Source: Saprospiraceae bacterium | Lineage (GTDB): Bacteria > Bacteroidota > Bacteroidia > Chitinophagales > Saprospiraceae | Length of the DNA: 64,000 bases | Reading direction: 5' to 3' | Assembly: GCA_016717265.1 (NCBI GenBank) | Contig: JADKFX010000001.1 | Coordinates: 1,178,001 to 1,242,000, forward strand | In this document: one piece after another, positions 1 through 8,522 of the stretch | Position numbering within the stretch: position 1 is the stretch's first letter | Layout: every line of letters begins with the position of its first letter | Notes under the pieces: model-generated | The model's database searches: none | Told to the model about the DNA's origin: nothing | What the model saw: the letters and a program-made list of their open reading frames with translations, nothing else | Program-made: the position numbers and the translations under genes

Positions 1-3000
1 GGAAGTATTATTAGTTTTTGTGATTCCTTAAATATAAGTAGTGTAGATAGCTGGAACATTGGTGGCGGTTGCGCCTTTGATACCTTGAAATTGACGAGAA
101 CTTATAAATTAAAAGATTCTAAGGATTCTGTTTTATGTGCTTTGATTTATTCAGTAGTAGATACAACATCTCCTACTGTGACTTGTCCACCGAATATCAC
201 CTTAAGTTGTGAGTCTTTTAATTCACCTGTTGTGACAGGTATGGCAACGGCAACAGATAATTGTTTTGGTTTTGCAGCAAGTATATTACATCATGATTAT
301 ATAGAATCCGGTGACTGTGTAAATAGTTATTTCATCACCCGCACCTGGACCGCAAGAGATATTTGTAATAATAGCAGTAACTGTGCACAATTAATTACAG
401 TAAAAGATACTACGCCGCCATCCATAACATGTTCTGCTGGAACAAACCTGAGTTGTACTTTAGAAATTCCGATTCCTAATTTGAATAGTGTTATAACTTC
501 TGATAATTGCGCTGGGACGGTTATGGTAAGTTATATTAAAGATTCTATTGCAAATCAAACATGTACAAACCGATATTCATTAATCAGAATTTATGAGGCA
601 AAAGATATATGCGGTAATAAGAATAGGTGTACACAAACATTCCAAATTAATGATCAAACTGGCCCTGGTATTAATTGTCCTTCTACAGTAAATATAAGTT
701 GCGCTTTTGAAGTACCAAATCCTACACCAAATAATGTAATTTCAAATGATTTTTGCGGTGGACCTGTAACTGTAATTCATTTAAAAGATTCCATATTTAG
801 TCAAACATGTATAAATAGATACACGATTCGAAGAACCTTTCGTTCCACAGATATTTGCGGTAATAGTTCTACTTGTAATCAGACAATCCGGGTTATGGAT
901 TTCGTAGCACCTGTATTGACCTGTCCCATCGATGTAGTAGTTACCTGTGCAAATGATGTTCCGGTAGCAAATATAAATGAAGCCATTGCGGATGATTTTT
1001 GTGGTCAGGATGTTAAATTAACGCATCAAGGAGATCTCATAACAAATCAAACAGGTGAGAATAAATTCTTACTTATCCGTACTTATCGCGCAAGAGACAC
1101 CTGTGGTAATTTTGTAGATTGTGAGCAGCAAATAACGGTATTAGATGATACTGCACCAACCATAACATGTCCAGCAGATTTAACTGTGAATTGTGCCGGT
1201 GAAGTGCCCACTCCTGATGAAGATTTGGTTTTTACTACAGATAATTGTAGCGACACTTTAACTATTGCTTTTATAAGTGATGTTGTTACAAATATTATAA
1301 GTCCTAATCAGTATGAAATTACCAGGACCTATAGATCCACAGATGGAAGCGGCAATTCAATAACCTGCCTTCAAACAATCAATGTATCAGATTTTACTCC
1401 ACCTGTAATTACATGCCCGAATAATCTTAGTTTTAAATGTGCATCTGAAGTTCCAATAGCAGATGTGAATGGGATTGCAGCATTTGACAATTGTCTTGGA
1501 GCAGTAAAAGTAGAGTATGGTGGGGATGTAGTCGCAGTACAAATTTGTCCAAATCGATTTAGTATTACCAGATCTTATAGGGCCACAGATGTAAGTGGTA
1601 ATGTAAAAACCTGTGTTCAAACCATTACGGTCTTTGATCAAATTATTCCATTAATTACCTGTCCAATTGACCTAAATGTTGACTGTAGTGCAGATATTCC
1701 TGTACCAAATCCAGGAACCCTCGTTGCTTCAGATTTTTGTTTAGGTATTGTTACCATTGCGCATGTGGGAGATTCCATAATTAACCGGATTTGTAAAGAT
1801 CGGTATACTGTTTTCAGGACCTATAAAGCAACAGATGTTTGTGGAAATTTCGCACTCTGTACCCAAATCATTCAAGCAGATGATCGCATTGCACCAAGCA
1901 TTGTTTGTCCTCAAAATCTTACCATAAATTGTCACGATAGTTCAGATCCTGTAGCTACTGGTATGCCAATAACAAATGATCATTGTGGCGCTTCAGTCCA
2001 ACAAAATTTTACAGATCAAAGAACGAATGGTAATTGCCAGGATCAATACCTGATATCAAGAACCTGGACTGCTACCGATAGTTGCGGAAATGTAAACCGT
2101 TGTGTTCAATCTATTACAGTACAGGATACAAATAGGCCTGTAATAAATTGCCCTATAAATATTACGATCCAATGTCAGGATGCGAATGCACCTGCAAATG
2201 TAGGATCTGCAACTGCAACAGACCTTTGTTCTCCATTTCCATTAGTTATAAACTTTAACGATATTATTATTCCTGGGAATTGTTCTGGAAATTATATTAT
2301 ATCAAGATCCTGGACTGCAACAGATCGTTGCGCTAATGCAACTACTTGTATTCAAGAAATTGCCGTAATAGACACTGCGAAACCAATTTTAATTTGTCCA
2401 TTAGGTGTAACAATTAATTGTGAACAAAGTACAAATCCAGTAAATACCGGAAATGTAACAGCTACTGATAATTGCACACCCTTAATTACAAATATTGTAT
2501 TTCAGGATAATATCGTTACAGGAATCTGTGCCAATACCTTTACGATTCAAAGACGCTGGATGGCAACTGATAATTGTGGTAATAGTAATTTTTGCATACA
2601 ACAAATTAATGTTCAAGATACCACCCGTCCAAGTTTTGTAATTCCTCAAAATATTACCATTTCATGTGCTGATGATATTGATGATCTTGCGATTACAGGG
2701 AATTATTTATCTGCAGTTGATTTATGTAGTGCAGTGACTGTTGATTATACTGATAAAATTGATTTATCTGGATGCAATGGTTCAGGTGAAATTCGGAGAA
2801 GCTGGACAGCAACAGACTTATGTGGTAATGCGAATACTCAAGTTCAAATTATCACAGTTTCTTGTCCTAAATTTGATTTGGCATTAAGGAAAACTCAGGT
2901 TTCATCGGGGAATGTAAAATATGGCGATACCATTCATTTTAAAATTACAGTGGTAAATCAAGGTTGTGAATCTGCACAAGATATATTGATTACAGATTAT

Positions 3001-5292
3001 ATGACTCCTGGATATACATTTCTGCCAGCAATTAATTTAAATTGGCTTATTCACGGTGATTTAATGCAAACCACAATTCCGGGGCCGATATTGCCAAATG
3101 ATACCAGTTTTGTAATTATCAAATTAAGAATTAATCCTTTAATAAATACGGGTGCTTTGAGTTGGGTAAACATTGCTGAAATCTCAAAAGCTAAAGATAT
3201 TAACGGATTAGATCCAGATGACATTGATAGCAAATATGATACGATTCCAGGAAATGACATGGGAGGAATTCCATTCTCCAGTTTCGATGATTTTTTAGAT
3301 GGAAATGGATTGGATGATATTGATGCATCAGATATACAACTTCCGGTAGTACAAGATATTGCCTTAAGAAAAACAATTGCCAGTGCAGGTCCTTTTTTAA
3401 CTGGAACAGATGTACCTTTTGAAATTACCGTTTTTAATCAGGGGAATGTACCGCTAGATCAAATAGTGATTGAAGATTATTTTCCAAATGGATTTTCATT
3501 TGACAATGCAGTCAATTTGGATTGGACAAAACTCAATGATTCTACTTTAAGGACTACCGTAAATTCAAGTTTATTGCCTGGTGAAAGTGCTATTATTCCA
3601 TTAATTTTAAAAGTCATTCAGCCTTCTGTAAAGCATTCAAAGAGTTGGTTAAATTATGCAGAAGTAATAAGTGCAATTGGTTTTGGTGGTATACCAATAG
3701 TTGATGCCGATTCAAATTTAGGTTCTAATTCATCAAAGGAAAAATCACTCTTGCAATCTTCTGTAGACAACAATAATATTTTTGGCAATGCTAAATTGAA
3801 TAATTCTGATGAAGATGATCATGATGTTGAAGGATTTAGTGTTGGAACCAAACTTGGAGATTTTGTTTGGTTGGATTTGAATGATAATGGAATACAGGAT
3901 CCTCTGGAACTTGGAGTGCCAGATATTAAAATTAACTTATATAATGATGAAGGAATTTTAGTTCGTAAGGATACTACCGATGCAAATGGATTTTATGAAT
4001 TTGATGAACTTGATCCAGGTCATTATTTGATTTTAGTAAGTTTAGGCAGTTTGTCAACTACCCATTATTTTGGGAAGCGAGATATAGGATTAAATGGAGC
4101 GTTGGATAGTGATGTGAGCAGTGCAGGAACCAGTGGAATCATTGATCTTCAAGGTGGCGTGGTTTACGACAGCCTGGATATTGCCCTAGTACCATTTACA
4201 CAGCTTTGTGGATTAGTTTGGAATGATAAAAATGTAAATGGGATTCGGGATCCGGGAGAGGAGTTGATAAAAAATGTAGTGGTTGCATTATTTGATGCTA
4301 AAACAAAACAACAATTAAAAATCACGCTGACTGATGGAAATGGAAAATATATTTTTCCAAAATTAAAAACTGGTTCTTATTATATTAAAGTCACACCTCC
4401 AACAAATTCTAAATTTACCCTGCCCAATGTAGGTAGTGATCTGACAGATAGTGATATTGATCAATCCAATGGAATCTGCACAAGTACAAGTTTGGATTTA
4501 AAAACAGGACCTACGCCAGGGACTTTAGATGCAGGTATATATTATTGCTCTAGCATCACGGGGATAGTTTGGAATGATGTAAATTACAATCATGTTTTCA
4601 ACCTTGGAGAGAAAGGTATCAATGGTTTGAATGTTCAGTTATTTAATGCACTCAATAATCAATTAGTAGCCTCCACAATTACAGGTCCAAAGCCGGGAAC
4701 GCCCTCTGATGATGGGTATTATATTTTTGATTGTATAACACCCGGTAGATACTATGTTAAATTTTGGAGACCTGTAAATTACTATTTCGGACAAGCATAC
4801 AAAACGAGTAATCCATTATATGATTCCGATGTTACCAAAGCTTTTGGTACGGGCACAACAGATGCTCTGAATTTAGCGCAAGGGACGATTATCGTCGGGA
4901 TTAATGCTGCACTGAGCAGAAACCCGGGTGGTGGAGGATTGATTAAACAAGATGATGGTAATTTGTTAAATGATTTTGCTACTTCAGAAAATAGTGATTC
5001 TGATATCATAACAGCGGAGGATTCAGAGCATGAAAACATGTTACTTGAAGTATATCCGGTGCCTGCAAATAATGAATTATTTATTGGAATTCATCAAACA
5101 AAGTCATTTCCTTTTGCGATTCGAATTTATGATTTAAATAGCAAACAAGTTTATTTTAAACTTATACGGAATGAATCAGAATGTCAGGATTTGAAACGAT
5201 TTGATTTAAGTTCTTTTAGTCCGGGACAATACCGAATTCTAGTTCAACAGGGATCTACGAAATTGAGTAAGGATTTTATGATCGTCCGATAG
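1..5292 (+). CDS. Giant HYR/DUF11/SdrD-B repeat surface protein with T9SS sorting domain (5' partial)
   Basis: Frame 1 is open from the first base, so the gene begins outside the window; the TTG at 85 is not a convincing start. The visible part has 1763 residues. Residues about 55-955 hold eleven complete HYR-like repeats of roughly 80-90 residues plus the tail of a twelfth. Each starts near a D-x-x-x-P-x-I-x-CP motif and carries paired cysteines, a DNC or DFC turn and a (T/Y)xAxDxCGN motif. Two DUF11 domains follow (about 958-1115 and 1119-1255, each opening with ALRKT), then three SdrD-B-like domains starting near 1282, 1403 and 1521 (VWLDLNDNGIQDP, VWNDKNVNGIRDPGE, VWNDVNYNHVFNLGE). The C-terminus from about 1681 (YPVPANNELFI) is a por-type T9SS sorting domain. 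Expected to be exported across the outer membrane and held on the surface as an adhesin or matrix protein; that role is inferred from architecture only. Confidence 0.9.
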   Translation, partial: GSIISFCDSLNISSVDSWNIGGGCAFDTLKLTRTYKLKDSKDSVLCALIYSVVDTTSPTVTCPPNITLSCESFNSPVVTGMATATDNCFGFAASILHHDYIESGDCVNSYFITRTWTARDICNNSSNCAQLITVKDTTPPSITCSAGTNLSCTLEIPIPNLNSVITSDNCAGTVMVSYIKDSIANQTCTNRYSLIRIYEAKDICGNKNRCTQTFQINDQTGPGINCPSTVNISCAFEVPNPTPNNVISNDFCGGPVTVIHLKDSIFSQTCINRYTIRRTFRSTDICGNSSTCNQTIRVMDFVAPVLTCPIDVVVTCANDVPVANINEAIADDFCGQDVKLTHQGDLITNQTGENKFLLIRTYRARDTCGNFVDCEQQITVLDDTAPTITCPADLTVNCAGEVPTPDEDLVFTTDNCSDTLTIAFISDVVTNIISPNQYEITRTYRSTDGSGNSITCLQTINVSDFTPPVITCPNNLSFKCASEVPIADVNGIAAFDNCLGAVKVEYGGDVVAVQICPNRFSITRSYRATDVSGNVKTCVQTITVFDQIIPLITCPIDLNVDCSADIPVPNPGTLVASDFCLGIVTIAHVGDSIINRICKDRYTVFRTYKATDVCGNFALCTQIIQADDRIAPSIVCPQNLTINCHDSSDPVATGMPITNDHCGASVQQNFTDQRTNGNCQDQYLISRTWTATDSCGNVNRCVQSITVQDTNRPVINCPINITIQCQDANAPANVGSATATDLCSPFPLVINFNDIIIPGNCSGNYIISRSWTATDRCANATTCIQEIAVIDTAKPILICPLGVTINCEQSTNPVNTGNVTATDNCTPLITNIVFQDNIVTGICANTFTIQRRWMATDNCGNSNFCIQQINVQDTTRPSFVIPQNITISCADDIDDLAITGNYLSAVDLCSAVTVDYTDKIDLSGCNGSGEIRRSWTATDLCGNANTQVQIITVSCPKFDLALRKTQVSSGNVKYGDTIHFKITVVNQGCESAQDILITDYMTPGYTFLPAINLNWLIHGDLMQTTIPGPILPNDTSFVIIKLRINPLINTGALSWVNIAEISKAKDINGLDPDDIDSKYDTIPGNDMGGIPFSSFDDFLDGNGLDDIDASDIQLPVVQDIALRKTIASAGPFLTGTDVPFEITVFNQGNVPLDQIVIEDYFPNGFSFDNAVNLDWTKLNDSTLRTTVNSSLLPGESAIIPLILKVIQPSVKHSKSWLNYAEVISAIGFGGIPIVDADSNLGSNSSKEKSLLQSSVDNNNIFGNAKLNNSDEDDHDVEGFSVGTKLGDFVWLDLNDNGIQDPLELGVPDIKINLYNDEGILVRKDTTDANGFYEFDELDPGHYLILVSLGSLSTTHYFGKRDIGLNGALDSDVSSAGTSGIIDLQGGVVYDSLDIALVPFTQLCGLVWNDKNVNGIRDPGEELIKNVVVALFDAKTKQQLKITLTDGNGKYIFPKLKTGSYYIKVTPPTNSKFTLPNVGSDLTDSDIDQSNGICTSTSLDLKTGPTPGTLDAGIYYCSSITGIVWNDVNYNHVFNLGEKGINGLNVQLFNALNNQLVASTITGPKPGTPSDDGYYIFDCITPGRYYVKFWRPVNYYFGQAYKTSNPLYDSDVTKAFGTGTTDALNLAQGTIIVGINAALSRNPGGGGLIKQDDGNLLNDFATSENSDSDIITAEDSEHENMLLEVYPVPANNELFIGIHQTKSFPFAIRIYDLNSKQVYFKLIRNESECQDLKRFDLSSFSPGQYRILVQQGSTKLSKDFMIVR

Positions 5293-5503
5293 GGCGTGGC
5301 TGGTAAATCGTTAAGAATTTCTTATCTACATCAAATTTTGCTTCATTTCAAGAAATAGTCAGATATTTGCGGTTTAATAGAAGCCGTAAAGCATTGAATT
5401 TTAATAGTATAGCACCTCAATGATTCGACTTTTTAAGAAAAGCGTATTATTATAAGCTATATTTTGATTTTTTATTTACTTTTTATAATTTTAATAATTG
5501 TAT

Positions 5504-6523
5504 ATGAAACCATTTTTAACACTGTTAATAATTTTTATCTCTTGGGCAGTTAATGCACAGATAGTTTATACGGAAAATGACGGACCAAGAGTCGGGCACC
5601 AAACTGAAAACAAAGTACTTGAAAGTCTTGATGGAATAGATCTTAGTCAACTTAAGTTGGCGGGTGCAAATCGTTCCTGGAATATTACAGGCGAAGCCTC
5701 TGATTTTGACAAAATTGCTTATGTTGGTGTTTCTGATTTATCTTTTAAATCTAAATTTCCTGGAACGAATTTGGCTCAAATCAATTTGCCAAATGATGAT
5801 AGTAGTTACACGATGCTAGAAAAGAACAGCTCTGGAATTTATTGGTTAGGTTTTAGAGATACGTCTACTACCGTAGTATTTAATTCAAAATTTACATTAT
5901 TACCTTTCCCATTAAGCTTTGGGAAGAATTTTCAAAATAATGTGGATGCTGATTTTGTTGCAGATACGCTGCTATTTAAAATTGAAATTCAGACAAATTC
6001 AAATGTTGATGGATGGGGAATAATCACTACAAATACAGGAAGCTTTCCAGCACTTAAAGTAAGAACAAATCAAATTACAGAGATTACTACGATTGGTATT
6101 CCGATTGGTAGTTCAACCATTGAATCTCATAATTGGTATGCATCGGGTTATTCAAATCCTGTTGCTACCTTATTATATAATGAAACGGAGTCTCCATTTG
6201 GATTATTTAATGACACCACAATTACCTATTTGCATAAAGAAGAATTAGTTGCAAATGAAAATGTTCAAAATTCAAATTTGAAATTATGGCTTTCTCCTAA
6301 TCCTGCACAAAATTTATTAAATATTCAAGTAACGACAGATGTTAGTTTTAAATCTGGTGTGTATGAAATTTTTAATGCAGAGGGTAAGCGTGTACTAAAT
6401 GGTGAAATTAAATCCAGCGATAATTTTCCTTTGGATGTTCAACAAATACCAAGTGGGAATTATTTTATTCAACTTATTTTGGATAAGAAAATTTTACTGT
6501 TTGATATTTTTACTAAAAATTAA
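5504..6523 (+). CDS. Small secreted T9SS cargo protein, function unknown
   Basis: About 339 residues. The ATG at 5504 is preferred to a TTG two codons upstream because it gives a clean signal peptide (MKPFLTLLIIFISWAVNAQ, cleavage after NA or AQ). The middle (about residues 20-255) is a beta-rich region with no family I recognise; it includes a DGWGIITTNTGSFPALKVR stretch seen in many uncharacterised Bacteroidota secreted proteins. The last ~80 residues (LKLWLSPNPAQNLLNIQV onward) are a por-type T9SS sorting domain. It follows the giant repeat protein on the same strand after about 210 nt, so it may be a separately transcribed companion; a possible -7-like ATATTTG lies near 5365. Function cannot be assigned from sequence. 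Confidence 0.85.
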   Translation: MKPFLTLLIIFISWAVNAQIVYTENDGPRVGHQTENKVLESLDGIDLSQLKLAGANRSWNITGEASDFDKIAYVGVSDLSFKSKFPGTNLAQINLPNDDSSYTMLEKNSSGIYWLGFRDTSTTVVFNSKFTLLPFPLSFGKNFQNNVDADFVADTLLFKIEIQTNSNVDGWGIITTNTGSFPALKVRTNQITEITTIGIPIGSSTIESHNWYASGYSNPVATLLYNETESPFGLFNDTTITYLHKEELVANENVQNSNLKLWLSPNPAQNLLNIQVTTDVSFKSGVYEIFNAEGKRVLNGEIKSSDNFPLDVQQIPSGNYFIQLILDKKILLFDIFTKN

Positions 6524-6603
6524 TAAAGGTTTTTTAAAACAGTTGTTTAGCAATTATTTTTTAGCTGTCTTTATTTTAAGAGAGCAAATTAAGTAGTCGA
6601 ATC

Positions 6604-7743
6604 ATGAAATTTAATACCAAAGTAATTCATGCTGGCATTCATCCAGATCCATCAACAGGTGCTATCATGACTCCTATTTTTCAAACATCTACCTATGTTC
6701 AGGATGGGCCAGGAAATCATAAGGGCTTTGAGTATGCCAGAACACAGAACCCAACGCGGCAAGTGTTAGAAGAAAACCTGGCAGCTCTGGAAAATGGTTA
6801 TGGTGGTATTTGTTTTGGTAGTGGGTTGGCGGCTATGGATGCAGTTATTAAATTGCTTAAATCTGGTGATGATGTGTTGGCGACGAATGATTTATATGGA
6901 GGATCTTACAGATTATTAGTCCGTATTTTCAGTCAGTTTGGGATCGAGAGTCGATTCATACCAATGCAAAACATAGAATTTGTAAATTCCCAAATTAAAA
7001 GCAATACAAAATTAATCTGGATTGAAACACCGACGAATCCATTATTAAGCATTATTGATATTGCTGCAATCTGTAAAATAGCCAGGGATAAAAATATTTT
7101 GGTATGTGTTGATAATACGTTTGCATCGCCTTATTTGCAAACTCCTTTGGATTTAGGAGCAGATTTGGTTTTGCATTCTGCAACTAAATATTTAGGAGGC
7201 CATTCAGATGTTATACATGGAGCATTAGTAGCGAAATCAAAGGATCTTTATGAAAATTTAAAATTCATCCAAAACGCTTCTGGTGCAATACCAGGTCCTG
7301 TAGATTGTTTTCTCATACTAAGAGGAATCAAAACTTTGCATTTGAGAGTGGAGAGATCTTGTCAAAATGCCCGAATCATTGCTGCTTATCTTTTAACGCA
7401 TCCCAAAGTTTCAAGAGTTTTATACCCGGGTTTTGAAACGCATCCTGGTCATTTAATAGCAAAATCACAAATGAAAGATTTTGGAGGAATGATCTCTTTT
7501 GATTTAAAAGATGGTCTCTTTGAATCTGCTAAAGACATCCTTTCTAAGACTCAGCTTTTTGCCTGTGCTGAATCCCTGGGAGGGGTTGAATCTTTGATTG
7601 GTCATCCGGCAAGTATGACCCATGCCTCAATTCCAAAAGAAGACAGAATGGCTAATGGATTGACAGACAGCTTAATACGATTAAGCATTGGCGTTGAAGA
7701 TGTAGATGACCTCATCGCAGATTTGGATCAAGCGATTGCGTAA
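6604..7743 (+). CDS. Cys/Met-metabolism PLP enzyme (cystathionine gamma-synthase/lyase-like)
   Basis: 379 residues, the usual length for the family. Fold-type I PLP enzyme of transsulfuration: the N-terminus has the FQTSTYVQ and YARTQNPTR motifs, residues 76-80 the GSGLAAMDA cofactor loop, VDNTFASPYLQTPLDLGADLV the region contacting the cofactor pyridine ring, and SATKYLGGHSDVIHGAL the Schiff-base lysine. The C-terminal AESLGGVESLIGHPASMTH and RLSIGVEDVDDLIADL blocks are also typical. Whether it makes cystathionine from homoserine esters or cleaves cystathionine cannot be decided by inspection. It stands alone between a secreted protein and the sdh genes; I saw no SAM-riboswitch-like structure in the 80-nt leader. 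Confidence 0.93.
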   Translation: MKFNTKVIHAGIHPDPSTGAIMTPIFQTSTYVQDGPGNHKGFEYARTQNPTRQVLEENLAALENGYGGICFGSGLAAMDAVIKLLKSGDDVLATNDLYGGSYRLLVRIFSQFGIESRFIPMQNIEFVNSQIKSNTKLIWIETPTNPLLSIIDIAAICKIARDKNILVCVDNTFASPYLQTPLDLGADLVLHSATKYLGGHSDVIHGALVAKSKDLYENLKFIQNASGAIPGPVDCFLILRGIKTLHLRVERSCQNARIIAAYLLTHPKVSRVLYPGFETHPGHLIAKSQMKDFGGMISFDLKDGLFESAKDILSKTQLFACAESLGGVESLIGHPASMTHASIPKEDRMANGLTDSLIRLSIGVEDVDDLIADLDQAIA

Positions 7744-7794
7744 TAATTAGCTCATATTTTTAATGTTTTAGGCCTACATTTTGCGTTCCTGTTA

Positions 7795-7802
7795 TAGCTT
7801 TG
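7795..7802 (+). promoter_or_regulatory. Candidate -7 element for the sdhCAB genes
   Basis: TAGCTTTG is an exact match to the Bacteroidota -7 consensus TAnnTTTG and lies 22 nt before the sdhC start codon. No well-spaced -33 TTTG was found upstream, so this is a candidate only. Confidence 0.5.
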
Positions 7803-7824
7803 CCGCAGATTAGCGATTCCTCTT

Positions 7825-8514
7825 ATGAAATGGGTATTAGATTTTTTATTCAAGTCCTCAATTGGCCGAAAAGTGGTCATGAGTTTATCTGGTTTGTTCC
7901 TTATATTATTTTTAATGGTGCATCTTTTAGGGAATCTTCAATTGTTGAAAGATGACGGCGGTATGCAATTTAATTTGTATACTTATTTTATGACCCATAA
8001 TCCACTTATTAAATTGGTGTCTTATCTTTTATATCTCACAATTTTAATACACACATTTCAAGGGATTTATCTGGCTTGGAAAAATAGACAAGCGAAAGGA
8101 AAAAAATATGCTGTTACGTCAAATACGAATGGAAGTTATTTTGCTAAATATATGATTCATTTAGGGGTTATAATTTTAATTTTTATACTGATTCACTTAT
8201 ATCAATTCTGGCTTCAAATGAAACTTGGAAATGTTCCGGTTGTTGAATATCCAGGTTATGAACATACGTTTCAAGATCTTTATACACCGGTTGTTGACGC
8301 TTTTAAGAATATTGGATTTGTTATATTTTATTGTCTTTGTATGATCGTAATGGCCATGCACTTAATCCATGGATTTCAGTCCGCTTTTCAATCTATTGGA
8401 TTAAATCATAAAAAATACAATGCATTCATTCGGTTTTTAGGTTGGGCATACTCTATATTAATACCGCTTGGGTTTGCCATTCTTCCTATATATATTTATT
8501 TAACGCAAGCCTGA
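7825..8514 (+). CDS. sdhC: Succinate dehydrogenase cytochrome b subunit
   Basis: 229 residues, the length of the single-subunit, Bacteroidota/epsilon-type cytochrome b anchor (no separate SdhD). Five hydrophobic helices are visible: about 18-37, 60-82, 108-128, 160-182 and 200-225. Candidate heme-ligand histidines occur in helices: MVHLLGN, LIHTFQG, MIHLGVI, LIHLYQF and MHLIHGFQS. It anchors the flavoprotein and iron-sulfur subunits in the inner membrane and passes electrons to menaquinone. sdhA starts 8 nt after its stop, so the two are one transcriptional unit. Confidence 0.95.
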   Translation: MKWVLDFLFKSSIGRKVVMSLSGLFLILFLMVHLLGNLQLLKDDGGMQFNLYTYFMTHNPLIKLVSYLLYLTILIHTFQGIYLAWKNRQAKGKKYAVTSNTNGSYFAKYMIHLGVIILIFILIHLYQFWLQMKLGNVPVVEYPGYEHTFQDLYTPVVDAFKNIGFVIFYCLCMIVMAMHLIHGFQSAFQSIGLNHKKYNAFIRFLGWAYSILIPLGFAILPIYIYLTQA

Positions 8515-8522
8515 TTCTAATT

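Noticed and set aside
85..87. TTG as start of the giant repeat protein
   Set aside because: The same frame is open with typical HYR-repeat sequence back to base 1, so the true start is outside the window.
6524..6603. SAM riboswitch or other leader upstream of the Cys/Met PLP enzyme
   Set aside because: Only about 80 nt of A/T-rich sequence, no conserved riboswitch core or strong hairpin seen.
8442..8522. Upstream ATG for sdhA
   Set aside because: It would overlap the end of sdhC and adds sequence not typical of the flavoprotein N-terminus; the ATG at 8523 fits the 8-nt gap.
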